Below, piece by piece: positions 9,612 through 16,800 of a stretch of 64,000 nt of DNA. Under the pieces are notes generated by a model. The model was not told the origin of the DNA and ran no database searches. It saw only the letters and a list, made by a program, of their open reading frames with translations. The translations under genes and the position numbers were made by a program. The stretch is from the NCBI GenBank assembly GCA_002786855.1, contig PCUU01000059.1, positions 17,956 through 81,955 on the forward strand, read 5' to 3'. Source of the stretch: Cytophagales bacterium CG12_big_fil_rev_8_21_14_0_65_40_12 (GTDB lineage Bacteria; Bacteroidota; Bacteroidia; Cytophagales; Cyclobacteriaceae). The stretch's first letter is position 1. Each line of letters opens with the position of its first letter.

Positions 9612-9742
9612 TAATCGAGTAGACGGCCTCGCCAGTTGTAACTGACGAGGTGCGCCTCTCACACCACCTGCCGTACGAGAGCTTCGCTCGATACTTTCAC
9701 CCTTGTGGGGTTCAGTATCGTAACAGGCGGTTCATTAAGTAA
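9612..9742 (-). mobile_element. 3' end fragment of a group II intron (no reverse transcriptase left)
   Basis: Read on the minus strand this shows the order AATGAACCGCC, a paired region around GAGCGAAGCTC, GTACGGCAGGTGGTGTGAG, an 11-base-pair hairpin (9627-9650, one G-U pair) and CTACTCGAT. I recognise this order from the 3' structured region that follows reverse-transcriptase genes in Bacteroidota and Clostridia group II introns. No reverse transcriptase frame remains upstream (9743-9882 holds only a short A/T-rich stretch). It begins 10 bases after the FISUMP gene stop. The identification is from memory of the motif order and should be tested with a covariance model. Confidence 0.5.
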
Positions 9743-9882
9743 TGGAGATACCCACTAGTTTATCTTCCTTTTTTCGCAAAGGCCTTTACCTTAAGCTGCT
9801 TTTTTAGATATTTGAAACGTCCAGCTCAGGGGTGTCTGGGCACTTTGGATCATTTTTTTAGCGAGACTAACCTAAACAGAAA

Positions 9883-10500
9883 ATGGACACAAAAAGAGTA
9901 CATTTCATTTCAGGACTGACAATATCGATTTTTATTGGGCTGCATTTATTCAACCATTTTTGGAGCATTCTCGGGGTTGAAAAACATATTGAATTAATGA
10001 CAAGTTTGCGGCCTTTTTATCGCAATATTTTCGTTGAAACGATCTTGCTTTTAGCAGTTGCAATTCAAATTTTCTCGGGACTTAAACTCTTTATAGCGAA
10101 GAGAACGTCTGTTGAGACATTTTTCGAGAAATTACACATCTGGACAGGGCTTTATTTGGCTGTCTTTTTTGTGATTCATTTAAGTGCCGTTTTAGGAGGC
10201 CGACTTTACCTTCACCTCGACACAAATTTCTATTTTGGCGTAGCAGGACTGAATAACTTTCCAACAAACCTATTTTTCATTCCTTATTATGCTTTGGCCA
10301 TCCTTTCGTTCTTTGGACACATCGCTGCAATCCATAGCAAAAAAATGCGACAGAATTTTCTCGGATTCACCCCTAATGGACAATCTAAACTTATCCTGGC
10401 TTTTGGGATTGTTTTAACACTTGTAATATTTTACGGACTAACCAACCATTTCAAGGGAGTTGAGATTCCAACGGAGTACAATTTGTTAATTGGCAAGTAA
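9883..10500 (+). CDS. Five-helix membrane protein, cytochrome-b-like, histidine-rich
   Basis: A 205-residue integral membrane protein with hydrophobic segments at about residues 8-30, 48-70, 84-108, 130-152 and 168-188. Histidines fall inside or at the ends of helices: LHLFNH in the first, LHIW and IHLS in the third, GHIAAIH in the fourth. This spacing resembles the haem-coordinating membrane anchors of succinate dehydrogenase/fumarate reductase and related four-helix cytochromes. No flavoprotein or iron-sulfur partner gene is adjacent. A haem role is an inference; it could equally be an uncharacterised family. It stands alone, ends before a shared terminator, and follows the intron remnant. 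Confidence 0.6.
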   Translation: MDTKRVHFISGLTISIFIGLHLFNHFWSILGVEKHIELMTSLRPFYRNIFVETILLLAVAIQIFSGLKLFIAKRTSVETFFEKLHIWTGLYLAVFFVIHLSAVLGGRLYLHLDTNFYFGVAGLNNFPTNLFFIPYYALAILSFFGHIAAIHSKKMRQNFLGFTPNGQSKLILAFGIVLTLVIFYGLTNHFKGVEIPTEYNLLIGK

Positions 10501-10530
10501 ACAAAGAAAAAAACGTTCGGCTCACATCAA

Positions 10531-10566
10531 GACCTCCAAGGTTTAATCCACCTTGGAGGTCCTTTT
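10531..10566. terminator. Bidirectional intrinsic terminator
   Basis: A perfect 11-base-pair stem (GACCTCCAAGG / CCTTGGAGGTC) with a 9-base loop is followed by CTTTT on the plus strand. It sits between convergent genes ending at 10500 (plus) and 10582 (minus), so it can serve both. Confidence 0.8.
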
Positions 10567-10581
10567 GCAGCTTACAATTAC

Positions 10582-13137
10582 TTATTTCTTATCCAATTTG
10601 ATTGATTTTTTCTCGGCTCCCATATAGATGGAATTGAAAATCAATTTATAAGTACCTCTCGGCTGACCTCTGAATTGAGGGCTGAAGCCGAACATTACTA
10701 AATTTCCGTTGCCATATTCTACCTTCAACAAGGCCGAAGTATTCGCTAAGTACTTTTCTTCGCCCAAAGCCCAGCCACTCATCAAAAGTTCGTCTGATGC
10801 GTATTTTGCTACTTCTTCAATGCCTTTTACGCCATCATTTACTTTAAAGGCCCTGCCGTTATCGAAAGAGGCTGCCACTTGGCTTTGCATTCCAAATGCC
10901 AATGGATGCGAAGTATGAATCTCTGTTCTTACCAATGAGCCAGGGATAAAGAATTCTGTAGGTTTTAACTCCTTCAATACATTGGTGACGGGCAATTTAA
11001 ATTGTTCAATCGCGAAATCACTAGCCTCATCAAAGAAAATCAATGCGCCTCCATTTTTAGCATAAGCATCCAAAGCTGCCACACCGGTTGCCCCTACCCC
11101 GCCTACAAAACGTTCAGGAGCCCTGCTATTTCCATTCAAAATGGCCGAAGGCCTCTGCGAAGGAATGATAATGGCACTGTATTGGGCCAAATTGCCTTGC
11201 TGAATATCATCGTTATGCAAAGTATCCAAATCGAATTCAAACTGCTCTAGCATCCAACGCGACCAACCTTCATCCATATTGGCTTGCCATGATTTATAAA
11301 TCCCAACTTTGATTTTCTTCAACTCTGCTTTTTGTACCGAAGGGTTTGAATCCACTCCTTTGAAATCAATGCCCAACTCTTTGCTCAAAGCATTCACTTT
11401 GGCATCTAAGCCTCTTTTGCTTCTTACCAAAACAGATCCTGCCGCCATGCCATCAAAGTCTTCTTTGAGTACACTCACCGTAAATCCATCTTTTTGAAGT
11501 TGATTAATTGCTTTTGCACTCAGGTTATCTTTGTTCGAAAACACATAGCCATATTTACCAGAGGAAGTGACTGTACCGGCCACTGGGCTCAGTTTCTCCA
11601 TTATTCTTTTAGTAGCAGCGTTGAAATTTTCTGTGACTCTGTCTACCTCCACTCCCATTTGCATAGGCAAGGTCCACCCTGCTAAATCATAAGGTGGCGT
11701 TGGTGGTCCTCCAGGGTATTGGAATTGATCAGGATATACCTGCTTTTCCATCAAATCCGCAAGAAAAGGCCTGAAGGCCTGCGCACCATAAAAGATAATT
11801 GAACCCGCCTCATAATTTTTGCCATTCACGGTAAAAGGGTTTGTGGCTTGGTGTGCCTCAATTCCGCCTTGCATCAAAATGTTGGTAAGGTTTAGCGCTT
11901 CGCTCGGGTTCCATTGCGCTTTAGGAATGATATAGGCATATGCGCCTTCTCCATCGGTAATCGCATCGCGGCCCATGCTGTAGATATTGTACAGGAATTC
12001 ATCTTTTTTGTCGGCTGCCAAATCGAGCACGGCCATAGAGGCTTCAATCATATAGTCGATGGCCATTCGGAAACGCATGGTGCCGCCTTTGTAAGGATAA
12101 GGATAGAAAATCTCAGTTGAATTGGCTGCCTTGCCACCCACGATTTCTGGCATTCTGTCGACAGGGTATTCTGTTGGTGTAGGAGTCGGCTGGGCAGTTT
12201 CCGTTAAAATACCAATCTGATTATGATAGTAAGGAGCTGTGCGCATTCCTCCATTCCAAAACATGCTATAGGCAGTAGTGGCAATGGCCCCCGGCATTTT
12301 CTTCATAGCAAAACGATTGGCCATGGCCGTGCCCACTAAATTTACACCTGTAGTTACTCCGGGGTGGATTTTTTGATTCACAGGACTACGGAAGGGCGGA
12401 ATAAAAATCATGGCTCCCCTTGGCGCAGTTTGGTGATGATTGTGCACAATTTGGGGGTACCATTGGCTGTACAATACCGTAGTTACGGCCTTGGTTTCAG
12501 GCATATTGTTCATGAACCAATCACGGTTATTATCGTGCCCCACATATTTCTGATAAAGAATCGGAGGACTCGAACTTTCGTAAGGCGTACCCAAAGTTTT
12601 TCGGTACCAATCCACTACAATGTCTACCCCATCAGGGTTGATCACTGGCACAACCAGTGTAATCACATTGTCCCTGATTTTTTGCATTTCTTCTGATTCT
12701 TCAGCAGCAATTCTCCACATCAATTCGGAAGTCATTTGCGCATGGGCGCGTTCTGTGGCGTGCATTCCACCATCGAACCAAACTATGGCCTTTCCATCTT
12801 TGGACATTTTGCGCGCTTCGGCTTCGGTGATTTCTGCTCTTGAAAGCTTTTCACTGATTTCTCTCCACTTTTCAAGGGATTTCATGTTTTCTTCGCTCGA
12901 AATAAACACCAGCTTGATTGGGCGGCCCATTACCGACTTGCCGATTTCAATCATCTGCACACGATCAGTAGAAGCAGCTAGTTTATCATAGTATTCCAGC
13001 ATTTGGTCATAGTCGGCTAATTTGTAATCAGCCCCTACTTCATGACCGAAGGTGGCTCTCGGATGAGGAATCTGGGCCTTTAGCCCGAATGCTGTCAAAA
13101 GCAGGGCAGCAAAAAATAGTTTGAAGGATTTGTTCAT
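10582..13137 (-). CDS. Secreted M14-family zinc carboxypeptidase with C-terminal GATase-like domain
   Basis: An 851-residue exported protein with a signal peptide (about residues 1-21, ending in LKAQ). The M14 zinc site is visible as GGMHATERAHAQ near residue 124 (HxxE), with NNRDWF near residue 198 and the His-rich HNHHQTAPRG near residue 232 contributing the rest of the pocket. The N-terminal 400 residues form the peptidase. From about residue 615 the pattern KVGIYKSW...IIPSQ...ALIFFDEA resembles a glutamine-amidotransferase/DJ-1-like fold, common in large Bacteroidota M14 proteins. It probably degrades peptides in the periplasm or outside the cell. It stands alone between a shared terminator and a repeat-rich gap. 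Confidence 0.88.
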   Translation of the reverse strand: MNKSFKLFFAALLLTAFGLKAQIPHPRATFGHEVGADYKLADYDQMLEYYDKLAASTDRVQMIEIGKSVMGRPIKLVFISSEENMKSLEKWREISEKLSRAEITEAEARKMSKDGKAIVWFDGGMHATERAHAQMTSELMWRIAAEESEEMQKIRDNVITLVVPVINPDGVDIVVDWYRKTLGTPYESSSPPILYQKYVGHDNNRDWFMNNMPETKAVTTVLYSQWYPQIVHNHHQTAPRGAMIFIPPFRSPVNQKIHPGVTTGVNLVGTAMANRFAMKKMPGAIATTAYSMFWNGGMRTAPYYHNQIGILTETAQPTPTPTEYPVDRMPEIVGGKAANSTEIFYPYPYKGGTMRFRMAIDYMIEASMAVLDLAADKKDEFLYNIYSMGRDAITDGEGAYAYIIPKAQWNPSEALNLTNILMQGGIEAHQATNPFTVNGKNYEAGSIIFYGAQAFRPFLADLMEKQVYPDQFQYPGGPPTPPYDLAGWTLPMQMGVEVDRVTENFNAATKRIMEKLSPVAGTVTSSGKYGYVFSNKDNLSAKAINQLQKDGFTVSVLKEDFDGMAAGSVLVRSKRGLDAKVNALSKELGIDFKGVDSNPSVQKAELKKIKVGIYKSWQANMDEGWSRWMLEQFEFDLDTLHNDDIQQGNLAQYSAIIIPSQRPSAILNGNSRAPERFVGGVGATGVAALDAYAKNGGALIFFDEASDFAIEQFKLPVTNVLKELKPTEFFIPGSLVRTEIHTSHPLAFGMQSQVAASFDNGRAFKVNDGVKGIEEVAKYASDELLMSGWALGEEKYLANTSALLKVEYGNGNLVMFGFSPQFRGQPRGTYKLIFNSIYMGAEKKSIKLDKK

Positions 13138-13248
13138 GGTTTGTATAAGGTTTGGTTGAAGATAACATTAATGTTGAATGCATGCCTCCTCTAATTGGTT
13201 AACCCCAGCATAATTGAAATGAATGGGAAATTATTGGTTTGGATGTCG

Positions 13249-13300
13249 GGGAGCAGTGGATCAGGGAGCAGGGAGCAGGAAATCGGTTATCAGAGATCAG
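13249..13300 (+). repeat. Short degenerate repeat tract, 7-8 base period
   Basis: Copies of GGAGCAG, GGATCAG and GAGATCAG recur at 7 or 8 base spacing. It is less regular than the array at 5641. It is part of the 559-base gene-free stretch between the M14 gene and the AbiE-like module, which holds only repeats and the module's promoter. Confidence 0.5.
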
Positions 13301-13346
13301 GCTAAGATACCGCAGCCCTCCCATTGGCTTAGCGTCTCGCTGCGAA

Positions 13347-13456
13347 CCAACCGATTTAAATGGTTAAAACCATTCTCCAAAACCGTTTATTCTATAGCCC
13401 ACGGTTTAAACTCTGGGCTATTAATGTCAAATCTAGCCAGAACCGTTTTAACGGTT
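13347..13456 (+). repeat. Composite palindromic repeat element, copy 1
   Basis: Three palindromes lie in a row: AATGGTTAAAACCATT at 13359-13374, a larger one with arms ATAGCCC / GGGCTAT at 13394-13421 around CGGTTTAAA, and AACCGTTTTAACGGTT at 13441-13456. The same trio with nearly the same spacing occurs, inverted, at 41488-41597, and a truncated copy in the same orientation at 15556-15617. Size and structure suit a REP- or MITE-like non-autonomous element. Confidence 0.85.
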
Positions 13457-13525
13457 GACTTTTATACCTTTCTCCGAATTCTCAAAACTCAAGGAAAAAA
13501 ACCAAGCGTTTTTAGCTCTAATACG

Positions 13526-13581
13526 CTTCAACACATCAACACTTCCTCACCTCAACACTTCAACACTTCAACACTTCAATA
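13526..13581 (+). repeat. Octanucleotide tandem repeat, 7 units
   Basis: Seven consecutive 8-base units based on CTTCAACA (three exact copies, the others CATCAACA, CTTCCTCA, CCTCAACA and CTTCAATA). It lies about 50 bases before the promoter of the AbiE-like module. Confidence 0.85.
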
Positions 13582-13632
13582 CATTTGGCAATTTTATACT
13601 GTCGCGAGTTCTAGGACATAAGAACTTATTCT

Positions 13633-13683
13633 GTTCACGAATTGTTTTTGTTCACGTAACGTGAACATTGTATATTTGTGAAC
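13633..13683 (+). promoter_or_regulatory. Promoter with embedded palindromic operator for the AbiE-like module
   Basis: TTTG at 13647-13650, a 20-base spacer and TATATTTG at 13671-13678 form an ideal Bacteroidota promoter. The spacer is filled by the perfect inverted repeat GTTCACGTAACGTGAAC (13650-13666). Extra half-sites GTTCACG (13633-13639) and GTGAAC (13678-13683, overlapping the -7 box) flank it. The ATG is 18 bases past the -7 box, giving a very short leader. Antitoxin autorepression is the obvious reading, by analogy with AbiEi. Confidence 0.85.
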
Positions 13684-13696
13684 AAAAAGGGTAGGA

Positions 13697-14665
13697 ATGG
13701 AAAAAGAAATAATTCATATCGCTTTAGCTAATCTTCGCCATAATACTGGTATTGAAGGTTTTTGGAAGGAAACAGGTCTGTTGGACGGTAGATTAGACCT
13801 TACCATTAATGGGCTGCAATACCATTTCATGGTTGAAATTAAGCAAGAAGTCAGAGCGCATCAGCTTGGGCAGATTGAAGATTATTTCCAGCACTATGAC
13901 AATCTAATGCTGGTAGCCAACCGAATTTTCCCAAAAATCAAAGAAGAACTCAGGCAAAAGGAGATTCCCTACCTAGAAGCCAACGGAAATATATTCCTAA
14001 AAAAAGGAAAGCTCTTTATGCTCGTGGACACACAGAAGCCTTTGCAAATTGAGAAAAACAAAGGGAATAGGGCATTTACCAAAACAGGACTGAAAGTGTT
14101 GTTTTATTTGCTGCAACATAAAGAAGCCATCAATCTGACACAAAGAGAATTGGCAGAAAAAACCCTTGTAGGTTTAGGAAACATTCCACAAGTGATAGAC
14201 GGATTAAAGGAAACCGGCTATTTAATTCCCCTAAATAATAAGACTTATGCATGGGAAAACAGAAAGGCACTGCTGGAAAGATGGATTGCACAATATGCCA
14301 CAATCTTACGCCCGAAGTTAGTTAAGGAACGATATGCGCTAAAAGGACAGTGGCAGGATGTAGCATTTGACAATCACAAAACATTATGGGGCGGAGAACC
14401 AGCAGCAGACATACTTACTAATCATTTACGACCCGAGAAGTTTCTTATCTATACACAAGAAGACCGCATGGATTTAATCAAGAATTACCGGCTCATGCCT
14501 ATTAAGAATGGTGAAATAGAAGTATTGGATATGTTTTGGAAACAGGAGAAAGGGGAAACTGTTCCTCCCTTATTAGTATATGCCGATTTAATGTTGGAAG
14601 GCGGAAAGCGTAATAAAGAAACAGCTGAAAAAATCTATAATGAGTACATCGAACCAAACCTATAA
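13697..14665 (+). CDS. AbiEi-family antitoxin with N-terminal PD-(D/E)XK-like domain
   Basis: A 322-residue protein. Residues about 20-110 show a restriction-endonuclease-like pattern: D34 in GRLDLTI, then E47-x-K49 in MVEIKQE and Q56 after it, followed by alternating beta/alpha segments ending at KGKLFMLVD. Residues about 125-205 contain a winged helix (TQRELAEKTLVGLGNIPQVIDGLKETGYL). The rest resembles the AbiEi/COG4861 C-terminal region. Members of this family are paired with a nucleotidyltransferase toxin in type IV toxin-antitoxin/abortive-infection modules, and the antitoxin represses its own promoter. The stop lies 26 bases inside the downstream gene, so the two are translationally coupled. 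Whether the nuclease-like residues are active is unknown. Confidence 0.82.
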   Translation: MEKEIIHIALANLRHNTGIEGFWKETGLLDGRLDLTINGLQYHFMVEIKQEVRAHQLGQIEDYFQHYDNLMLVANRIFPKIKEELRQKEIPYLEANGNIFLKKGKLFMLVDTQKPLQIEKNKGNRAFTKTGLKVLFYLLQHKEAINLTQRELAEKTLVGLGNIPQVIDGLKETGYLIPLNNKTYAWENRKALLERWIAQYATILRPKLVKERYALKGQWQDVAFDNHKTLWGGEPAADILTNHLRPEKFLIYTQEDRMDLIKNYRLMPIKNGEIEVLDMFWKQEKGETVPPLLVYADLMLEGGKRNKETAEKIYNEYIEPNL

Positions 14666-15479
14666 AGAATTAGCCATCCCCTACTTCAAAGAATCGTTTG
14701 ATTGTATTGACGAAGTAATGCAGGAGTTGAAGATTCCCTACTATCTGATAGGTGTAACTGCCATTGCGCTTGAATTACTAAAAGAGGGAATTAAACCAAG
14801 CAGAGGTACAAAAGATGTCGATTTTGCGGTTATGATTTCCAGCATAGATGAGTATGAGAAAATTAGTACTGAATTAGAAGTGAGAGATTTCAAAAGAGTA
14901 GCTGCTCCTTGGACATTTTACTCGGATACATTTAAAGTAGCCATTGATTTACTCCCCTTTGGAGAAATAGAAGAAAACTATACAGTTAACTTCAATGAGC
15001 GGCATACCGATTTATATGCGCTTGGTTTCCGTGAAGTATTGGAGGAAGCAGTACAGGTAGAAATAGAAGAAAAAATTGTTAACATTCCGCCATTACCGGG
15101 CATGGTCATATTGAAATTAATCGCATGGAGCGACAGACCAGAAGAACGCGAGAATGACCTTTCAGATATTCTAAAAATTATTCAGCACTACTACGAACTG
15201 GCTTGGGATGAAATTGTCGAACTACACTATGACACTTTAGATAAGGAACCATTCGACCAGTTGCTTATTGCCGCAGAGGTGTTAGGTAGAAAATCGAGCA
15301 TATATCTTCAAAAATCGGATACCATTTCAATAAGGATTTTACGAGTAATGGAAAACAACTTGCACGATGCAGCCAAATCGGCTATTGCCAAAGAATGGGC
15401 AAGAAAGTTAGATACAGATCTTGCGTACGCTATGGCTTTACTCAGTGCATTTCAAAAAGGATTAACACATGAGGCATAA
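14640..15479 (+). CDS. AbiEii-type nucleotidyltransferase toxin
   Basis: A 279-residue protein of the AbiEii/AbiGii nucleotidyltransferase group. The catalytic acidic pair is D59 and D61 in SRGTKDVDF, with a likely third acidic residue in VAIDLLPFG near residue 100. The family motif KLIAWSDRPEERENDLSDI lies near residue 160. The usual Gly-Gly before the active site is replaced by IGVTA, a modest departure from the family consensus. Characterised relatives transfer nucleotides to tRNA acceptor ends or otherwise block growth until neutralised. The start overlaps the antitoxin gene by 26 bases. A toxin role is inferred from family and context. Confidence 0.83.
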   Translation: MSTSNQTYKELAIPYFKESFDCIDEVMQELKIPYYLIGVTAIALELLKEGIKPSRGTKDVDFAVMISSIDEYEKISTELEVRDFKRVAAPWTFYSDTFKVAIDLLPFGEIEENYTVNFNERHTDLYALGFREVLEEAVQVEIEEKIVNIPPLPGMVILKLIAWSDRPEERENDLSDILKIIQHYYELAWDEIVELHYDTLDKEPFDQLLIAAEVLGRKSSIYLQKSDTISIRILRVMENNLHDAAKSAIAKEWARKLDTDLAYAMALLSAFQKGLTHEA

Positions 15480-15555
15480 ATGCAAAACACACGAAATAGC
15501 AATATTAGGGCAACGCATCGTGTGAATACGCCACTGATCCTATTTCTTGTCACAA

Positions 15556-15617
15556 GCCAATCGATTTAAATGGTTAAAACAATCCAAAAAAATTACCCAA
15601 ATAGCCCAAGGTTTAAG
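15556..15617 (+). repeat. Composite palindromic repeat element, copy 2 (truncated)
   Basis: It matches the left part of copy 1 at 13347 in the same orientation: 23 of 24 bases agree through CGATTTAAATGGTTAAAAC, and AATAGCCCA-GGTTTAAG follows at nearly the same spacing. The closing arms and the third palindrome are lost. With copy 1 it brackets the AbiE-like module. The remainder of 15480-15738 holds nothing else I can identify. Confidence 0.75.
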
Positions 15618-15738
15618 TCAGCTTCTAATTAACATCATTACAATATTTATAACCGTACCTCAGTTATAGACCCAACATTAGCAAAAAGGCCTTGCACCAC
15701 TTTTAACAGCTTGCTAAAGTTTTTTTTAATCAACCTAT

Positions 15739-16635
15739 ATGAAACCACTTAAAACCATCGGGGTTATTGCTGTCATTTTAGTTTTGTGCTTAATCGGGCA
15801 CATTGGCTATTTATTCTACTTAGCAAAAGCTGAAACCTACCCTTCTGACACCTTTCTTGATACCGAAACGAACAAAACAGCTCTGATCATTGTAGCCCAT
15901 GATGACGATGCGGTAAGTATGGCGGGCACCATTTCGAAACTTACCCAGCAAGGCTGGAAAGTGAGCGAACTGTGCTTCTATCAGGGCTGGAAAGGAAGGG
16001 ATTCTGCAAGAAAAGTTGATTTGCAGAAAGTGGCTGAAATTGAGCAGTTAGAAAGCGTAGAATACCATGACGTTCTCTTAAGAATTGACCGAGAAACTGT
16101 AGAAAGCCCATGGAAAGCCATTCCTTATGCGGATTTCGACAGCGTGTACAACAAGGCACCTTTGCGCAAATACATCAAGGACTTTATCGACAAACATCAG
16201 CCTTCCGTAATATTTACGCTCGATGATATTGTTGGCGGTTATGGTCATCCAGAGCATGCCTTAATGAGTCAGCTAGTGCTTGAATATTGCAGAGAGAACG
16301 TTAATAATCTTGATTTTTCTGTCAAAAACATCTATCAAGCGGTTTTTCCACCTTCTGTCAATGAGAAGGTTTTGAAAGATCAATTGGCCTTTAATGAAGC
16401 CAAGCGAGTATGGGGATTTGAGAGCACGCCATCGCCAAGCGTACAAATGAATATTGGTGCTATGGCAGAACAAAAGCAAAAAGTGATGCTCTCCTATTCT
16501 ACGGAACAAAATAGCCTCACCAAGATCTGGCCCTTTTACAACTACTACCCAGCTAAGCTCTATTTCAATATTTTTGATAAAGAATACTACCGTGTGCTCG
16601 GAAGAGAGAATGGATTTCATTTAGAACAATTTTGA
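15739..16635 (+). CDS. PIG-L (LmbE) family deacetylase, membrane-anchored
   Basis: A 298-residue protein with an N-terminal hydrophobic anchor (about residues 7-29). The PIG-L/LmbE metal site is seen as AHDDDA at residues 53-58 (usually AHPDD), and the second site as YGHPEHAL near residue 175. The family removes N-acetyl groups from amino sugars such as GlcNAc-containing substrates using zinc. The protein probably faces the periplasm. The substrate is unknown. The gene stands alone, followed by a hairpin terminator at 16745. Confidence 0.85.
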   Translation: MKPLKTIGVIAVILVLCLIGHIGYLFYLAKAETYPSDTFLDTETNKTALIIVAHDDDAVSMAGTISKLTQQGWKVSELCFYQGWKGRDSARKVDLQKVAEIEQLESVEYHDVLLRIDRETVESPWKAIPYADFDSVYNKAPLRKYIKDFIDKHQPSVIFTLDDIVGGYGHPEHALMSQLVLEYCRENVNNLDFSVKNIYQAVFPPSVNEKVLKDQLAFNEAKRVWGFESTPSPSVQMNIGAMAEQKQKVMLSYSTEQNSLTKIWPFYNYYPAKLYFNIFDKEYYRVLGRENGFHLEQF

Positions 16636-16744
16636 TCCAAAAATCCTTTATTACCGAAATGGTAAGCTCAGGACATACTTTGGTATGCATGAACAAAATT
16701 AATCTATTGCAAGTCAATGCTTTACAGTAAAAAATAAGCTTTGG

Positions 16745-16780
16745 AAGCCATAGCTCATTTCTGAGCCATGGCTTTCCTTT
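16745..16780. terminator. Intrinsic terminator between convergent genes
   Basis: AAGCCATAGCTCA and TGAGCCATGGCTT pair over 13 positions with one mismatch (or G-U on the other strand) around a TTTC loop, followed by CCTTTT. It serves the PIG-L gene on the plus strand and could serve the lectin-like gene on the minus strand. Confidence 0.7.
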
Positions 16781-16800
16781 TAAGTTTTAAACCAAAGTAT

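Noticed and set aside
13223..13664. Overlapping open frames of 132 and 69 residues in the repeat-rich gap
   Set aside because: Both run through the palindromic element and the octanucleotide array. Their predicted proteins are repeat translations with no family resemblance.
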